The notes beneath the pieces are model-generated. The model was not told the origin of the DNA, searched no databases, and worked only from the letters and a program-made list of their open reading frames with translations. This document shows, one piece after another, positions 35,401 through 47,560 of a stretch of DNA of 64,000 nucleotides. Both the position numbers and the translations under genes were made by a program. Position 1 is the first letter of the stretch; each line of letters begins with the position of its first letter. Origin of the DNA: Paramecium sonneborni (Eukaryota; Ciliophora; Oligohymenophorea; Peniculida; Parameciidae); NCBI GenBank assembly GCA_905182985.1, contig CAJJDN010000032.1:343562-407561 (forward strand), given 5' to 3'.

Positions 35401-36183
35401 TGATTGTTAAGATTGCATAGGTAATTATAAATATTATTGTTCAGAAAAAGCATAATAAATCATAGTTCCTTCACTATTTGATCTTGAAATTTCTCTAACT
35501 TACAAATCAACTTAACTCAAAATTTAATATGAATATTCAACAGTATTATCCTCTTTTTTTTTTATTATTTCTCTCTAATTTGTATGAATTATTAATGTAA
35601 TATTATATGAATCTAATTATTATGGTTCAATTAATAAATATACAGTGTTTGTGTTATTATGTTAATTAATGATTCTATCAAAAAGTTGATTAAATTCATT
35701 GTTAATTTTAACAATAACTTTAATTTAACTTTATTCAAATAGTATTCTTAGATATTCAATTTCATTAGAATCCACACAGTATATTAAAATGTCTTTTTCT
35801 TCGTTTATTTGTTACATTACAGTCTTATGAATCAATTATAACTTTTATTCTTAAGTATTGTAATCATTTAAAAATCTTCTTTATTCAATAGGTAAAATTG
35901 GAGTCTGAATTTCAATTATTTGAAAACCATCTGTTTTAATTTAATCTAATAATGCTGGATTAATAATAAGAATATCATATTTATAATCTACATTGTGAAG
36001 TTAAGTGCTATATTTATAATTTGATTTGGTATATTATTGAGGAATCAGTTTAACAATTTCAAGATTGCTAGAATCAACAACAATAGTTTTTTTATCAAAA
36101 TTGTACCTATTAACATTATCATGAAAATTTTTCTATTGAGATGCGTATTTAAGTCTAACTTGTCCTTATCGAGTTAATTACAT
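32464..36183 (-). CDS. Giant RBR E3 ubiquitin ligase with RRM-like repeats
   Basis: About 1239 residues; start and stop are in one frame with no obvious intron. The last 270 residues hold a full RBR module. RING1 is CCYCLNQM...CNHKFCTECL...CSLC. The IBR is GCSNILRIKG...CEICKITYCLKC. RING2 is CPVCRSLAQKISGCMSVAC, in which Cys after SG matches the thioester Cys. Upstream are repeated alpha/beta units resembling RRMs, for example KGHAEITFNNQAAAEEFYMQ and IDLRNKDATLEIINDL. Plant DEAH11-type proteins also end in RBR but carry a helicase; none is seen here. Probably an RNA-linked E1-E2-RBR ligase (inference). Confidence 0.88.
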
Positions 36184-36201
36184 TAATTATATTCTTTAAT
36201 A

Positions 36202-37269
36202 ATGGATTTTGAAAAAATAGCTTAAGAAGTTTTTGAATACTAGAATTAAATTAGAATGGATCCTACAATAGGAATAGCACCTTTAGAGGCAAGACTGAAA
36301 TATTTCAAAGGAAATATCTTACATATGCCTGGACAAAAACCCCTTTAATATAAAGAAGGAGCTCCTTGTGTTTAAGAATGTATTGATTTTTTAAAAGCAT
36401 AACCACCTCTTCCTCCTTTGTAATATGAAAAAGGATTGGAATTGTCAGCTAGAGACCATGGAATTGACTTAGGTAATAAGAAATTAGATTAAAAATATAT
36501 TAGGTAAAAGTGGCACCACTGGTCATACAGGAACTGATGGATCTAATACTTCTAAAAGAATTAGTAGATATGGATTATGGAAACCTGGACCCGCTGGACA
36601 AAATATTAGTTATGGTAAAATTACAGGTTAAGAAGGTAAATTATTATCTAATTTAATCAAGTCTTATTATAACTTATTGTTGATGATGGAAAACCTGATA
36701 GAGGACATAGACATAATGTTTTTGAAAAAGATTATAAATTAGTTGGAGTATATGTTGGAGAACATATTAAATTTAAATACATTACTGTTATGGACTACTC
36801 CAAGAAGTTTACTATGAAAGGTCAAAAAAAGTAAAAAAAACTCAAATAGGAATCAGAAGAAAATGAACTTATTGAGGATGTTGAAAAAATCAATCTTGAT
36901 GAATAAGAACCAGAAGATATAGAATAAAACGTATAAATTAAAGAAGGAAATTTATAAGGTGAAGATTGTATTGAACTTGATCATATTGAATAAACTGATT
37001 TTTAATAGGAATTATAATAAGAATAACAAGAATAACAATAACAATAAGAATAAGAAATAGAAGAAACAGAAGAATAATAAGAATAATAAGAATAAGATGA
37101 ATAAAATACAGATAAATCTACATCAAATAAAATTGTTAAACCTGCTGGATGCATTAAAATTGTGAAAAAAATTAAACAAGTTAATTAGAATGGAGTAAAA
37201 ATGAAATAAATTACCTGTATTTTTAAAATGAAGGATGGAACAGAATAAAAATAAATTATATTAGAATGA
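36202..37269 (+). CDS. CAP (SCP/PR-1-like) domain protein with Gln/Glu tail
   Basis: A 336-residue protein; introns of 31 and 26 nt give exactly 337 codons. The CAP fold motifs are clear at residues about 85-180: DHG, KSGTTGHTGTDGS, ISRYG, GQNISYG, LIVDDGKPDRGHRHNVF and VGVYVGEHIKFKYITV. No signal peptide is seen, so it may be intracellular. After residue 190 it is acidic and Gln-rich (runs of EQQEQ encoded by TAA), ending in a Lys-rich part. Its start is 18 nt from the RBR gene's start on the other strand. Confidence 0.87.
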
Positions 37270-37349
37270 TTATGATCATTAAATAATTACAAAATTATTT
37301 TAAATTTATTTAAATCTTCTTTATATATTAATATTAAAAATAATTAAAA

Positions 37350-37418
37350 ATGAGAGAAAAGTGGCGAAAGAAGAGAATGCGAAGACTCAAGAGAAAGAGA
37401 CGTAAGGCACGCAAGTGA
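37350..37418 (+). CDS. RPL41: 60S ribosomal protein eL41
   Basis: A 22-residue protein, [20 protein letters not shown] plus RK, almost identical to the eL41 peptide (usually 25 residues, [21 protein letters not shown]...). It is one of the smallest known genes and bridges the two subunits. No intron in the coding part. Its GC content is far above its surroundings because Arg/Lys codons are forced. Confidence 0.97.
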   Translation: [22 protein letters not shown]

Positions 37419-37467
37419 TTTAAATGATTTGCACATAATCTAAATATATATGTTTCATATATCTCTT

Positions 37468-40400
37468 TCACATTATTGTACAACATCCATCATCTCCTTA
37501 TTGCTTGTCTCTCATAGGGTTTGACTTGTAATCCTTTATTGTGTAATTTCCATTGAATTCACTTATTCTTTAATGAACTGGATGACTCTCTGTTGTTAAT
37601 TCAAAATGTTTATTTCTTATTTCTGATATTTGATCATAAAGAGCTACCTATTTTTATTTATTGATCAAAGCAATAAAATTATGTTGAATGTAACAAATCA
37701 CCACTAATACATCTTTCACTGCTAATTTCCCACTTAATAATTATAATTCTGGAATTTATGATTTATTCACAAATTCTTCTATTTAGTCTTTTAAACATTT
37801 GCTTTAGTATTTAAATGCATGTGATTAGATCTATTAAGATTCTTTTGTAAAATCAATTTGATCAGCACATTTTTATGCACATAATGCAATTGTCAATTAT
37901 ATATTATTTTCACATTTATTTGTTAATTAATTTTCTTTTATTACTTTTAACAATGATTTCATTCTATTTTCATACTTTATCATTTTTATCATCGTAAATG
38001 AATTATCAATTATATCATCTAAAATCACAAAACTATTTCCTAAAGATAAAATTTTATATATATCTTCATTTAAACTGATTATATCATTTTACAAATTCCC
38101 ATATGAATTCAAATGATTTATCATTAAATTATAAAATACCAAAGCGTAATTATACTTATTTTAATCATTCTATTATTTATCTTAATTCCATTATTAAACT
38201 TATTTAATTAGATTATCTTTGTTAATTGAATCCCAAATATTCTACTATTCAATAGAACAATCTTAAAATGTTTTATTATTAAGTTATTATTCATAAAATT
38301 AAGTCTATTATTTTTATTGAATATCTGACATTTACTTATACAAAATATTGAGTTTTTTGAGTATTTCTTCAGTAGTATCTATTTTGATATGACAGATTGG
38401 ATTCATAATGCAATTAATTTTTTCATCGCATAATTATTCTTATTATCTTATTAACTATTCAAATTCTAGTTTTTGCTTATCCAAATTTTAACCATGAGCA
38501 ATCACTTTCTATATTACTCCTCCTTTATTTTCAAATTCTTGATTCAATCTTATTAAATCCTAACAATTATGCACAACTATAGGATTTATGGTTGCTTTAT
38601 ACATTTTCTTATGCATAACTATATCACTTAATTATTACATCAATTGATAAATATCGCCATTTTCTTTAATAATTTAAGCCTTACCTATAAATGATTAGAT
38701 GCTAAATTTATCAATTAACAATATTTCATCATATAATTTCAAGGCTTCATCTTTCTTATCCAATTATCTCAAACATAAAGCTTTCAATCTCAAAGCATGA
38801 ACATTCTAATTATCTTTAACTTAATTGCAAATCTAAATTGATTCTTCATATTTTTTTTAATCGTATAATATGCTTGCTTTAACAATAAATAAAGGTGGTA
38901 ATTATTCATCAATTTAAAAACCTTATTCAATTATTTTTAATGCTTCTTCATACTTCTATTAAGCTCTTAATACTTTTGCTTTTGATGCATAAGCCATAAC
39001 ATGTTTATTATTGATTGATTAATCAAACAATTAAATTGCCTAATCGAATTTATTTAATCTAAATAAAACTTTTCCTCTATACCAAGTAATGATATAATTA
39101 TCTGGATCTTATTTTTATGCACCTTCCAATAATTTGAGAATTTCATCTTATCTTTACTCTAAAATAGCTTTATTAATCTTAGCATATAAACAATTAGGAT
39201 TAACTTTTAAGGATTCATTAAACCAAGTATTTGCTTAAATACTATTTCCTTTCATAATATATGCTTAACCTAACAATACATAATATTAACATCCATGTGT
39301 ACTTTTTTCTAATTCCTTAATAGCTTTGTCTGGTTAACTTTATTAAATAAATATCCACGCTCTGTTTGCATAACATTATTATTTAAATTCATCTATATGA
39401 TTTAATACTTAAAGAGATAGTTCAAGACATTCTTTATATTTCATTTAATCTTTTTTAATCAAACTTAAAAAATATTTACATGTCCAGTATTGATGATTCT
39501 ATTCAATACAATAATTAAACAATTCTTCTGATTATTTTAAATCATTCAAATAATATTTACAAATAGCATCATAATATTCTAATTAAATACAATCTCTAAC
39601 TTATTTAATTTCTTAGATTAATTAAACAGCTCTTTAAATTTCTTTTCCTTTTGGTTTACATGAGTATTCTCCCCAAGCATAAGCAATAGAATTTTCAGAA
39701 TGAATTATCAAATATTTTACTAATGCCTATTTAGCACATTAATTATATGGATCATTTTTAATTAATTGTTCTAATAATTAGATACAATCATATTTGGTAT
39801 CTTAAGTACCTTTCTCAACTTTAGCATAAAAACAATTGCTATTTAATTTGAGTGCTTCTTTCAACCATGTTTCTGCTTAAGCTTTATTTCCCTTTTTAAA
39901 ATAAAGTCTGCTAATTAAAGTATAGTTCTAAGCATTTGGTTGAATATATTCTAATTCTTTTAAGGCTTAATTTAACTCATCTAATTCAATGTACATAACT
40001 ACTCTCCAAAAATGAGAATCATCTTTTATTTATCCTGTGGTTACTTAACTTAATTTTTTAAATTCTTGGACAGCTTCTTTATATTTAAATTAATCTTTAT
40101 GAATTAATGCAATATAAAATTGGGAATCAATGACTCTATAATTATTTTTGATACATAATTCAAAAAGTGTAATAGCATCTAAATTCTTATAATTAAAATA
40201 ATGAATTAAGGCTTGTAAATAGTGAGTTGAATTGCACTTTGGTAATTTTTCAACATTTGCTTATAATTAATTAATAAATTCCCCTCTTGGTCTACAAGCA
40301 TATTCTCCCATAGACTTAATAACTTAAACACTTCCTTTAGAGATTAAGGCATTAATATACTCTCTAATCAATCTGAAATTAGTTGGATCTTTATCTAAGA

Positions 40401-40896
40401 AGGAATTGATAATTTTAATTAATTGATCAATATTATTATCATTTTTAGCTTGATTGATTAATGCATAATAGCAACCTTAATTAATTTTCAAAGCTTCTTT
40501 CATCCATTATTGTCCTTATTGTAATTAATTCAATTTGAAATAAGAATCTGATAATAAGGCATAGCAATAACTACTTTCTCCTGCATGTTCTAATGTCTTA
40601 ATTGCTTTTGAATATTAATTTAGATTGATTTAACATTCAGCTATAACTTTAAGTTTATGTTTCTAATCATCAATATTATCAAACTCTCCTAACGAATTGA
40701 ATATTTTAAGTGCTTCTTCATATTCTTAAAGCTCTAATTATCTAAGCCCAAAATAAAACTTCTGCTCATCTTAGGTTCCTCCTAATTTTACATCTTTATC
40801 CTAATAATAATCTAAGATAGTATCTATTAAGTCTTTTTCTTATCCTTAAAGTTCATTCGAGAGTGTTTAAACTTTTGTAACTAAATCTGAATTCAT
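37468..40896 (-). CDS. Giant TPR-repeat protein with CaaX-like C-terminus
   Basis: About 1142 residues in a single frame from MNSDLVTKV (40896) to the TGA at 37468. Tetratricopeptide repeats fill most of the length: paired helices with A-x2-L-G/A-x-A-Y patterns such as EYEEALKIFNSL, CYYALIN and repeated WMKEALKIN-type units. The protein ends DDGCCTIM, and CTIM is a CaaX-type prenylation motif with a second cysteine before it. A lipid-anchored scaffold is a plausible reading (inference). It is convergent with eL41, whose stop is 49 nt away. Confidence 0.82.
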
Positions 40897-41129
40897 TTTA
40901 GAGATACATGATCCCATAGGTATAGGGTTCTTTAATTAGTATAATTTAAGAAAAGTCTTGCATTCAATCAGTTTGTTAGGTTAGGAGTTCAAAATTTGAA
41001 GGACTTATTCATAATTTCCTTTTTTATAAGATTCTACAGGCGAATCCATTAAAATTTTAATAATGAGGTATTAGAAATATGGGGTATAGTATTTAAATAA
41101 TAAAATAGTATTGCTTATTTGTAGGGGGT

Positions 41130-42660
41130 CTAATGGCAAATAGAAACTAATCTCTAAAAGTGCAAAATGATATCTTAGGTATGATAATAATGATTTAAAA
41201 GATTGAACTCTTGGAAAAGGAACATTTGTTAAAGTGAAATTAGGTTATCATATTATTTGTAATCAATTTGTATATCAATTCTTTTATTTAAGGTTGCTGT
41301 TAAAATATTATAGAAACATAAAATTGAAAATAATGTACATATTATATGAAATAAAAGAGAAATCTCTATTTTAATAAAAAAAGTTAATCATGAAAATATA
41401 TATAAATTATATCTTGTATTAATAATTTATTACTAACTTAGATTCTATAATCAGATCACAAGTTCTTTTTCGTTTTAGGATCTACCAAAAAGGAGAAGAA
41501 CTCTTTGATTACATTTGTATAAAAAAATTAGTTAAAAATACAATGAATATCTTTATATTGCCATAAATAGCTGCACAATTGTTTATTCAATTAATAAATG
41601 CTTTCATGTAATTGCATCGAGATTTAAAACCAGAAAATCTACACTTTAATGAATCAAATAATCTTTAAAATTGCTGATTTTGGACTCTGTGATCAATACA
41701 AAACCTATCAATTTACTTATATTTATATTTTATATATGTATAATTATATAACTTTATGCTGCACCTAAAATTTTATGTAATATCTTAATTTATAAATTAT
41801 AGAATGAAAACATTTATTTTGTTGATAAAAGTGATATTTGGAATTATGAAATCATTCTTTAAGTTATTTTCTATTGTTTTTACATTTGAAGATCAAAACT
41901 AAAACAACACTCTATGAATTGATTAAATAATAACCTAAGAATATATAATTTTGCTAAAGATTTTTTAATCAATTTTTACTAAAGACTCATAACTTAGAAT
42001 TAAATTAAATTACATTATTAACTAAAATACCACCACTTTAAAAATATGCTTTAAGACTTAGGATATGATATTTACGATCAAATCAAAAATAACAAAAATA
42101 ACTCTCGTACTATTTTATTCTGGTTATTCAGATCATCTTAATAAAGACGTTTCAATCAATAATAAATAAATCAATTTAAATTATTCAAATTAATTTACTT
42201 AGATAGATATTTAAGTAGATTTTTAAAATATTCAAAAAATCACTAAACTAAAATTCCTGATTCAATTAAAAAATTAAATAGACTAAATGCTTAATCAGTT
42301 TAAGATAAAAATTATTTAATGATTTTTACATTAAATAATTAAATATCTAAAACATTCCAACTATTTAAAGAAAAAGAGTACAACTAAGTATATTGAAAGA
42401 ATTCATTTTGCAAATAACAAAAAATAAAATAAATACTTAAATCAAAATGGCAAAAATAAAACTATTTCTCATTAATAAAAGTAGAATTTAACGTTGAGAT
42501 ATACTAATAATTATATTCGATTTATGAATCCTTAAAATAGTCTAGAATTAAAGTTACCAAAAATTAATTAAATTGAACAAGAAATTAAAGTTATCAGGAT
42601 AATGTAAATAAGATTATTTATGAATTTTCAATTTTTACTAAATAAATTTTGTGAGAGATT
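41130..42660 (+). pseudogene. Decayed SNF1/AMPK-like protein kinase
   Basis: Kinase pieces occur in order but in different frames and with internal TGAs. They are LGKGTFVKVKLG (glycine loop), VAVKILQKHKIEN (ATP lysine), KGEELFDYI, QLHRDLKPENL (catalytic loop), KIADFGLCDQYKT (DFG) and AAPKIL (weak APE). A long open stretch near 42100-42400 may be the old C-terminal region. Parts of the activation segment are lost and introns cannot explain all breaks, so this is a pseudogene. Full-length relatives are not in the window. Confidence 0.8.
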
Positions 42661-42753
42661 AGATTACCTAATCATATATATAAATATAATGAATATATAA
42701 TCATAATTACCAACATAAATAGTTCTTTAATTTATTTCTTATTAGTTTAGAAA

Positions 42754-43709
42754 ATGTCAGAAATTGGAGACACCGTTTATTTGACAGTATTGATAATAAT
42801 ATCAGTTTTATCATTGATTGGATGTACAGTGTTGTTAATTGATTATCTTTAATAAAGAAAAAATGCTAATCTTGCCACAAAATTATTAGCAATTTTATCA
42901 ATAAGTGATGCAATATATGTCATAGCTGTCGTCACTAATCCTACTCCATGTATCTAATGAAATATAAATTAGAGAATGATGGGGCTTTTTGTGTAATTTA
43001 AGCTCTATTTAAATAATCCTCAAGTCTTTCCACATTTATTGTAAATTTTTTCTTTTGCCTAACTACGTTTCTTACAATTGTAAAAAATATAGATATGGCA
43101 GATGATAATTATGAAAAATATAAGAGAAATGCGAAAATATTTTCTATATTATTTCCATTAGTGATTGCTATTATTCCACTTACTTATAATGGATATGGAA
43201 AATAGTATTATGCTTGTAGTCTTAAAAGTCAAAATGCTTTTTGGATAGGAGAATTAATATTATTTTATTTTCCTTTTGGATTTCTTTTTGGAGCTAGCAT
43301 AGTTTTTCTTTTGAAAATACAAAACTTCCTAAAAGAAATTTAGCAAAATAAATTGGATTATGATGATTATAGAATTAATAGAAGAACTTTAATGACACAA
43401 AATAGTCAAATAACTGCAGGAGAATAATATACATAATTCCTATTTTTTTACACACTTGTTCATTTTTTTTGTTGGCTTCCAATAATTGTTAGTTCTATTC
43501 TAGATATAATACTATAAGAAGAATTATTATGGTTTGAAGGAACCAGTTACATATTAGCATGTTCATAAGGATTTTTTGATATGTTACTTTTCATGATTAG
43601 CAAAAGAGTTTCCTCAAAATAATAAGTTTATGAAAGAAACAATAGTTTTTTGACTGCAGATCCAATCGATATATATAGAGGATCTGCTGTATACAATTCA
43701 AGTTTATGA
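42754..43709 (+). CDS. Seven-TM receptor, cAMP-receptor-like GPCR
   Basis: A 310-residue protein; one 23-nt intron gives exactly 311 codons. It has seven hydrophobic segments, with SISDAIYVIAVV in TM2, CVIQALFKQSSSLSTFIVNFFF in the TM3 region (pattern of cAMP receptor-like GPCRs: Cys-x-QA...), a conserved Y/C loop QYYACS, and WLPIIV in TM6. The long third loop is charged (DYDDYRINRRT). Ligand unknown; such receptors would sense external chemicals. Confidence 0.78.
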
Positions 43710-43909
43710 TTTTATGTTCTTTTATAAATTTTATGATTATTCAACCTTAATATATATATAAATGTATAAGACAACCTAAAATATAAGTTTAAGATAATTA
43801 TTTTAGATAAGTATAAATTGAAGAAGAAATAGACAAGATTTTTAAATTAAAAATTCTACTAAGTGAAAGATTTACTTTCAGTTTTATAAATATCTCTTTA
43901 AATAAATAA

Positions 43910-45204
43910 ATGAATTTTATAAAGTCTTTGTTTTCATAATCTAATCCATAGTAAAAAAGAGTTTTGTAAAGGAATGCTGCCGAATCTTCTATACTTGATA
44001 TACAATTCACCTAAGTTAGACTATAAGATATAAAAATAATAACCAAAGACTTGAGAAAATTAGAAGAAATTCTAAAATATTAACCAGAAACAATAAATGA
44101 ACAATTTAAGAGATGTTATAGTTTTCATGTCATTTTAAGCAGTGATTAAGTTTAATCTATAGAAAAGATTGTCTAATATTTTGAAAATTATCAACAAAAT
44201 TATTGTAAGCAAACATTTTAGAATACTAAATCCAAGACTATGGCTACATAGAATATTAATTAAACAAATATGTATACAAATGAACAAAAAATGATTACAG
44301 TTTAATACCAAAATTCTATGTTTCTTAATGTTTCTGATGTAATCATTAGAAATTATTGATATTTTAGTAAATTTAATTGTTTGAACAGATAAATTAAAAT
44401 GAAAAAGGATTTATGAATATATATTTCAATTACATACAAAGAATAACTCAAAATAATGATATCTATACTTCTTGTAGATTTTAATAATACCCTATATAGG
44501 ATGATGCACATAACCGTAAAATTTAGTTTATGTGGTTGTTTAAAATAATCAATTTACTAAATTTTAAGTTAAGCTTTATCCCTTACTTCCAGTTTAATTT
44601 TAAACATAAGACATAAAATACTTTTATCATTCGAGATATTGCATATTTAGTATATAAAGATTGTTTAGTAGAATATTCATTCTTAAGAAATGAAATTACT
44701 GATATGCTTGAGTCTTATTCATCATTTTAAATAAAAGAATGTATAAATTTAACAAATTTAGCACTTTAATTTTATGAATTAATCTTGATAATGAAAGAAG
44801 TTACAAATAAGATGAATATATTTTATGAAATGAGATCTTTATTTGCTCTCAATTCTGCATCAGTCAGAGATTTAAAATGGTTTACAATTGAAAAAAAATA
44901 GATGATAGAAATAGACAATTATATTTCTAAAATTAAATTACTTAATACATCATAATTTAAAAAGAGTCTAATGATTTAAAATTAAAAATATGTTATGGAG
45001 AACTCATAAAAAGCTTTTTAAGACTCTAATCAACTAGATAATTCATTTAAAAAAGTAATATTAAAATTCATTTTATAATAGGAACCAACCACTGCAAAAA
45101 ACATAAAAAATTCTAATGAATGTTTATATTCACCTATAAATTTAAAATTATTCAAAATAGGAGAACATTCCAGATAATAATCAAGAAATTTTAAGAATCT
45201 TTGA
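43910..45204 (+). CDS. ANTH-like (clathrin adaptor type) protein, tentative
   Basis: A 421-residue reading from an ATG at 43910; a 29-nt intron near 44339 gives exactly 422 codons. The frame is open further upstream without a good ATG, so the true start may be earlier. The segment IAYLVYKDCLVEYSFLRNEI, then TDMLESYSSFQ and IFYEMRSLFALNSA, resembles helices of ANTH domains (AP180/CALM: L.KDSF.LY...N..I..LLE.FF). The classical N-terminal lipid-binding motif is not evident. If right, it acts in clathrin coat assembly. Confidence 0.5.
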
Positions 45205-45267
45205 CTTATAAAAACTATAATTCAGTAATTTTCAATTGAATAAATTAAATAAAAATTCAGCAAATAT

Positions 45268-46791
45268 TCAAGGAAGACTTCTTTATTTTACTAGTAGTTT
45301 ATGATTTTCAACTCTATAAGCAATAGATTCTTCATCTATAAAATCATCTTCTAAATCATATACAATTGAATCCAATCTAAAATTATCACTGTTTAAGATT
45401 TCCTCAATAGTTCTATCTTTTACATTAATTGTTAAAATATTTAATTAATCTGGAGAATCTTCAATACTTCTTAAGCTTTTATTAACCCAAAGTGGAGTAT
45501 GACAAAATAAAATTTCTTTTTGCCCTTTAAGTTGTTATGGCATTTTATGAATTTACAAAGTATTAAGGGAAATATCATAATTATCAATTTTAAACCAAGG
45601 ATGCTTTATAGCAACTTCTGCAGAAATTCTTTATTTTTAATTTAAAATCAGCATCTTTTAACATAAATCTTTTGCTTCTTAACTTACATCACAAGATTCA
45701 AGTTTTAAATAATCAATCTTACCACAAGTATTATTTTTTAATACCTCTTAAGTACTCAATCCCTTAATAGCTGCTTCTCCAGTTAATAATAGAAACATTA
45801 CAATTCCTAAAGAGTAAATATCAACCTTATAATCATAAAGTTTATCTTATAATATTTCAGGAGCGACATAACCTAATGAACCACATTTATTGAATAAATA
45901 TTCTCCATTCTCTTGATAAAAGTCAGCTAATCCAAAATCTGCAATTACTATATTTGTTATATCATTTTCGTCTTTTAAGATCAAATTTTCTGGTTTAATA
46001 TCTCTATGAATCACTTTTCTTTCTTTTATATAAATCAAAGCGTCTAAGAGGTTGTAAATTAATTTCCTTACAAGAGATTCATCGTATATTTTCACTTATT
46101 TTTCTATTTGAGATACCAATTCACCTCCTTTCAATAAATCAACTAGAACATAAACCTTTTTCTCGTCTTCATAAACTTCATGTATTTTAGTAATATGCTT
46201 ATGATTCATCAATCTCAATATTTCGATTTCTTTCCAAAGGCTTTTCTTTAAAAAATATTAAAAATAACTTACTTAATTTTCATCATCATTTTCTTTCATT
46301 TTCATTTTATTAAACATTTTTACTGCATAAATTTCTTAATTTTCCATTTATTTGACTTAGTATACTTTTGCAAATGATCCTTTGCCCATTAGCTTCATAA
46401 TCTTGTAATTATTCTCAAAATTCTCTTAGATGGTATATAACTTACAGTAATTATATATTTCATAAATTAATGGCACTGAACCAAATATTTCAAAGTTATC
46501 AAAATTATTATCAAATTATAGAAATGCCAAACTTTCCTATTAGCTCTAAGGTAGAATAATCTTTTTCATTTAAATGTTTTCCAAACTTATATATTTTTGA
46601 TCAACTACTAAATATTTATCTTGAACATAAGAAAATTTAAACTAAATAATCTTTTTTTGACCATCTCTAATTTTTAAACCATTTAAAACTACTAGTTATG
46701 AACCAAATTAGACAGATGGATATCCTTTTTTCCATAAACTACCCTATCTATTACTATGAGTACTAAAACATGAATCAGACTTTTGCCTCAT
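45268..46791 (-). CDS. PH-like domain + Ser/Thr protein kinase (second)
   Basis: A 498-residue protein; one 27-nt intron gives exactly 499 codons. N-terminal 140 residues begin like a PH domain (SLWKKGYPSVQFGSQLVVL). Kinase: LMGKGSFAKVYQV, AVKMFNK (ATP Lys), [17 protein letters not shown] and CGSLGYVAPEIL. Subdomain XI ends in HPWFKI. The activation loop and APE are CAMK-like. Same architecture as the kinase gene at 19.85 kb, but the two are well diverged. A short acidic tail follows. Probably cytosolic and recruited to membranes (inference). Confidence 0.9.
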
Positions 46792-46799
46792 AGAAATTA

Positions 46800-47555
46800 A
46801 TAAAAAATAATTATCGATTTCATTTATTAATAGTAATGGCTGATAAATAATTATTTATTTAATAAATATTAAAATTTATAATTAATCTTCTCTTTGTAAT
46901 TGTCTCATTTCAGAAATATTTAAATATTTTCTTTATTCATTATTTTTATTACATGATGTGTTTATATGATGAACTTAAATGAGTTTTATTACTGAAATTA
47001 GATTAATTTATAAATAATAATAATTTTTATTTCAATAAAACTATTATGCTCCTATTACTATAAAATATAAACAAATCTTACACTAAAATAGTTAAATTAG
47101 TATTTTATAATTAATTTAGCACAAAAATTGATTATATCAAAATAATATAATTACTTTTTTGATAAATTGGATTTTTATAATTATATTATTTATACAAAAA
47201 TTTATTATACATAATAATAGAATTTTAATTTATTAATATCAATCTTTTATTTATATGTTTTTCTTTTTTAAAAATATATCTTAATTATATATTTTAATTT
47301 AAGTTATAAACTAAATCTCATGAATTAGATTTTTATAAAATCAATTTATTATAAATCTTATTATATATATATATTCTGGATAAAAGCAAAAAGACAATAC
47401 GATTTACGAGTAAAATAAAAAATAATTTATGGTTAATAAAATTTATTAATTGACAATTCCTAATGAATCGCAAATAAAATATTCTAAAAGATTGTTTTTA
47501 AAGAATTGAATTAAATTTAATTTATAATTTCTATATTATTAATATAAAAATTCAG
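46800..47555. other. AT-rich intergenic region
   Basis: About 750 bases between divergent kinase genes, one of the largest gaps in the window. It is extremely AT-rich with frequent TGA. No RNA gene or conserved element could be identified. It presumably carries both promoters. Confidence 0.6.
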
Positions 47556-47560
47556 TTTCA

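Noticed and set aside
43798..44010. Minus-strand ORF of 70 codons
   Set aside because: Antisense shadow of the longer, spliced + strand ANTH-like gene region.
47300..47560. Telomere or replication origin in the AT-rich gap
   Set aside because: No CCCCAA/CCCAAA-type repeats; only AT-rich intergenic sequence before a gene.
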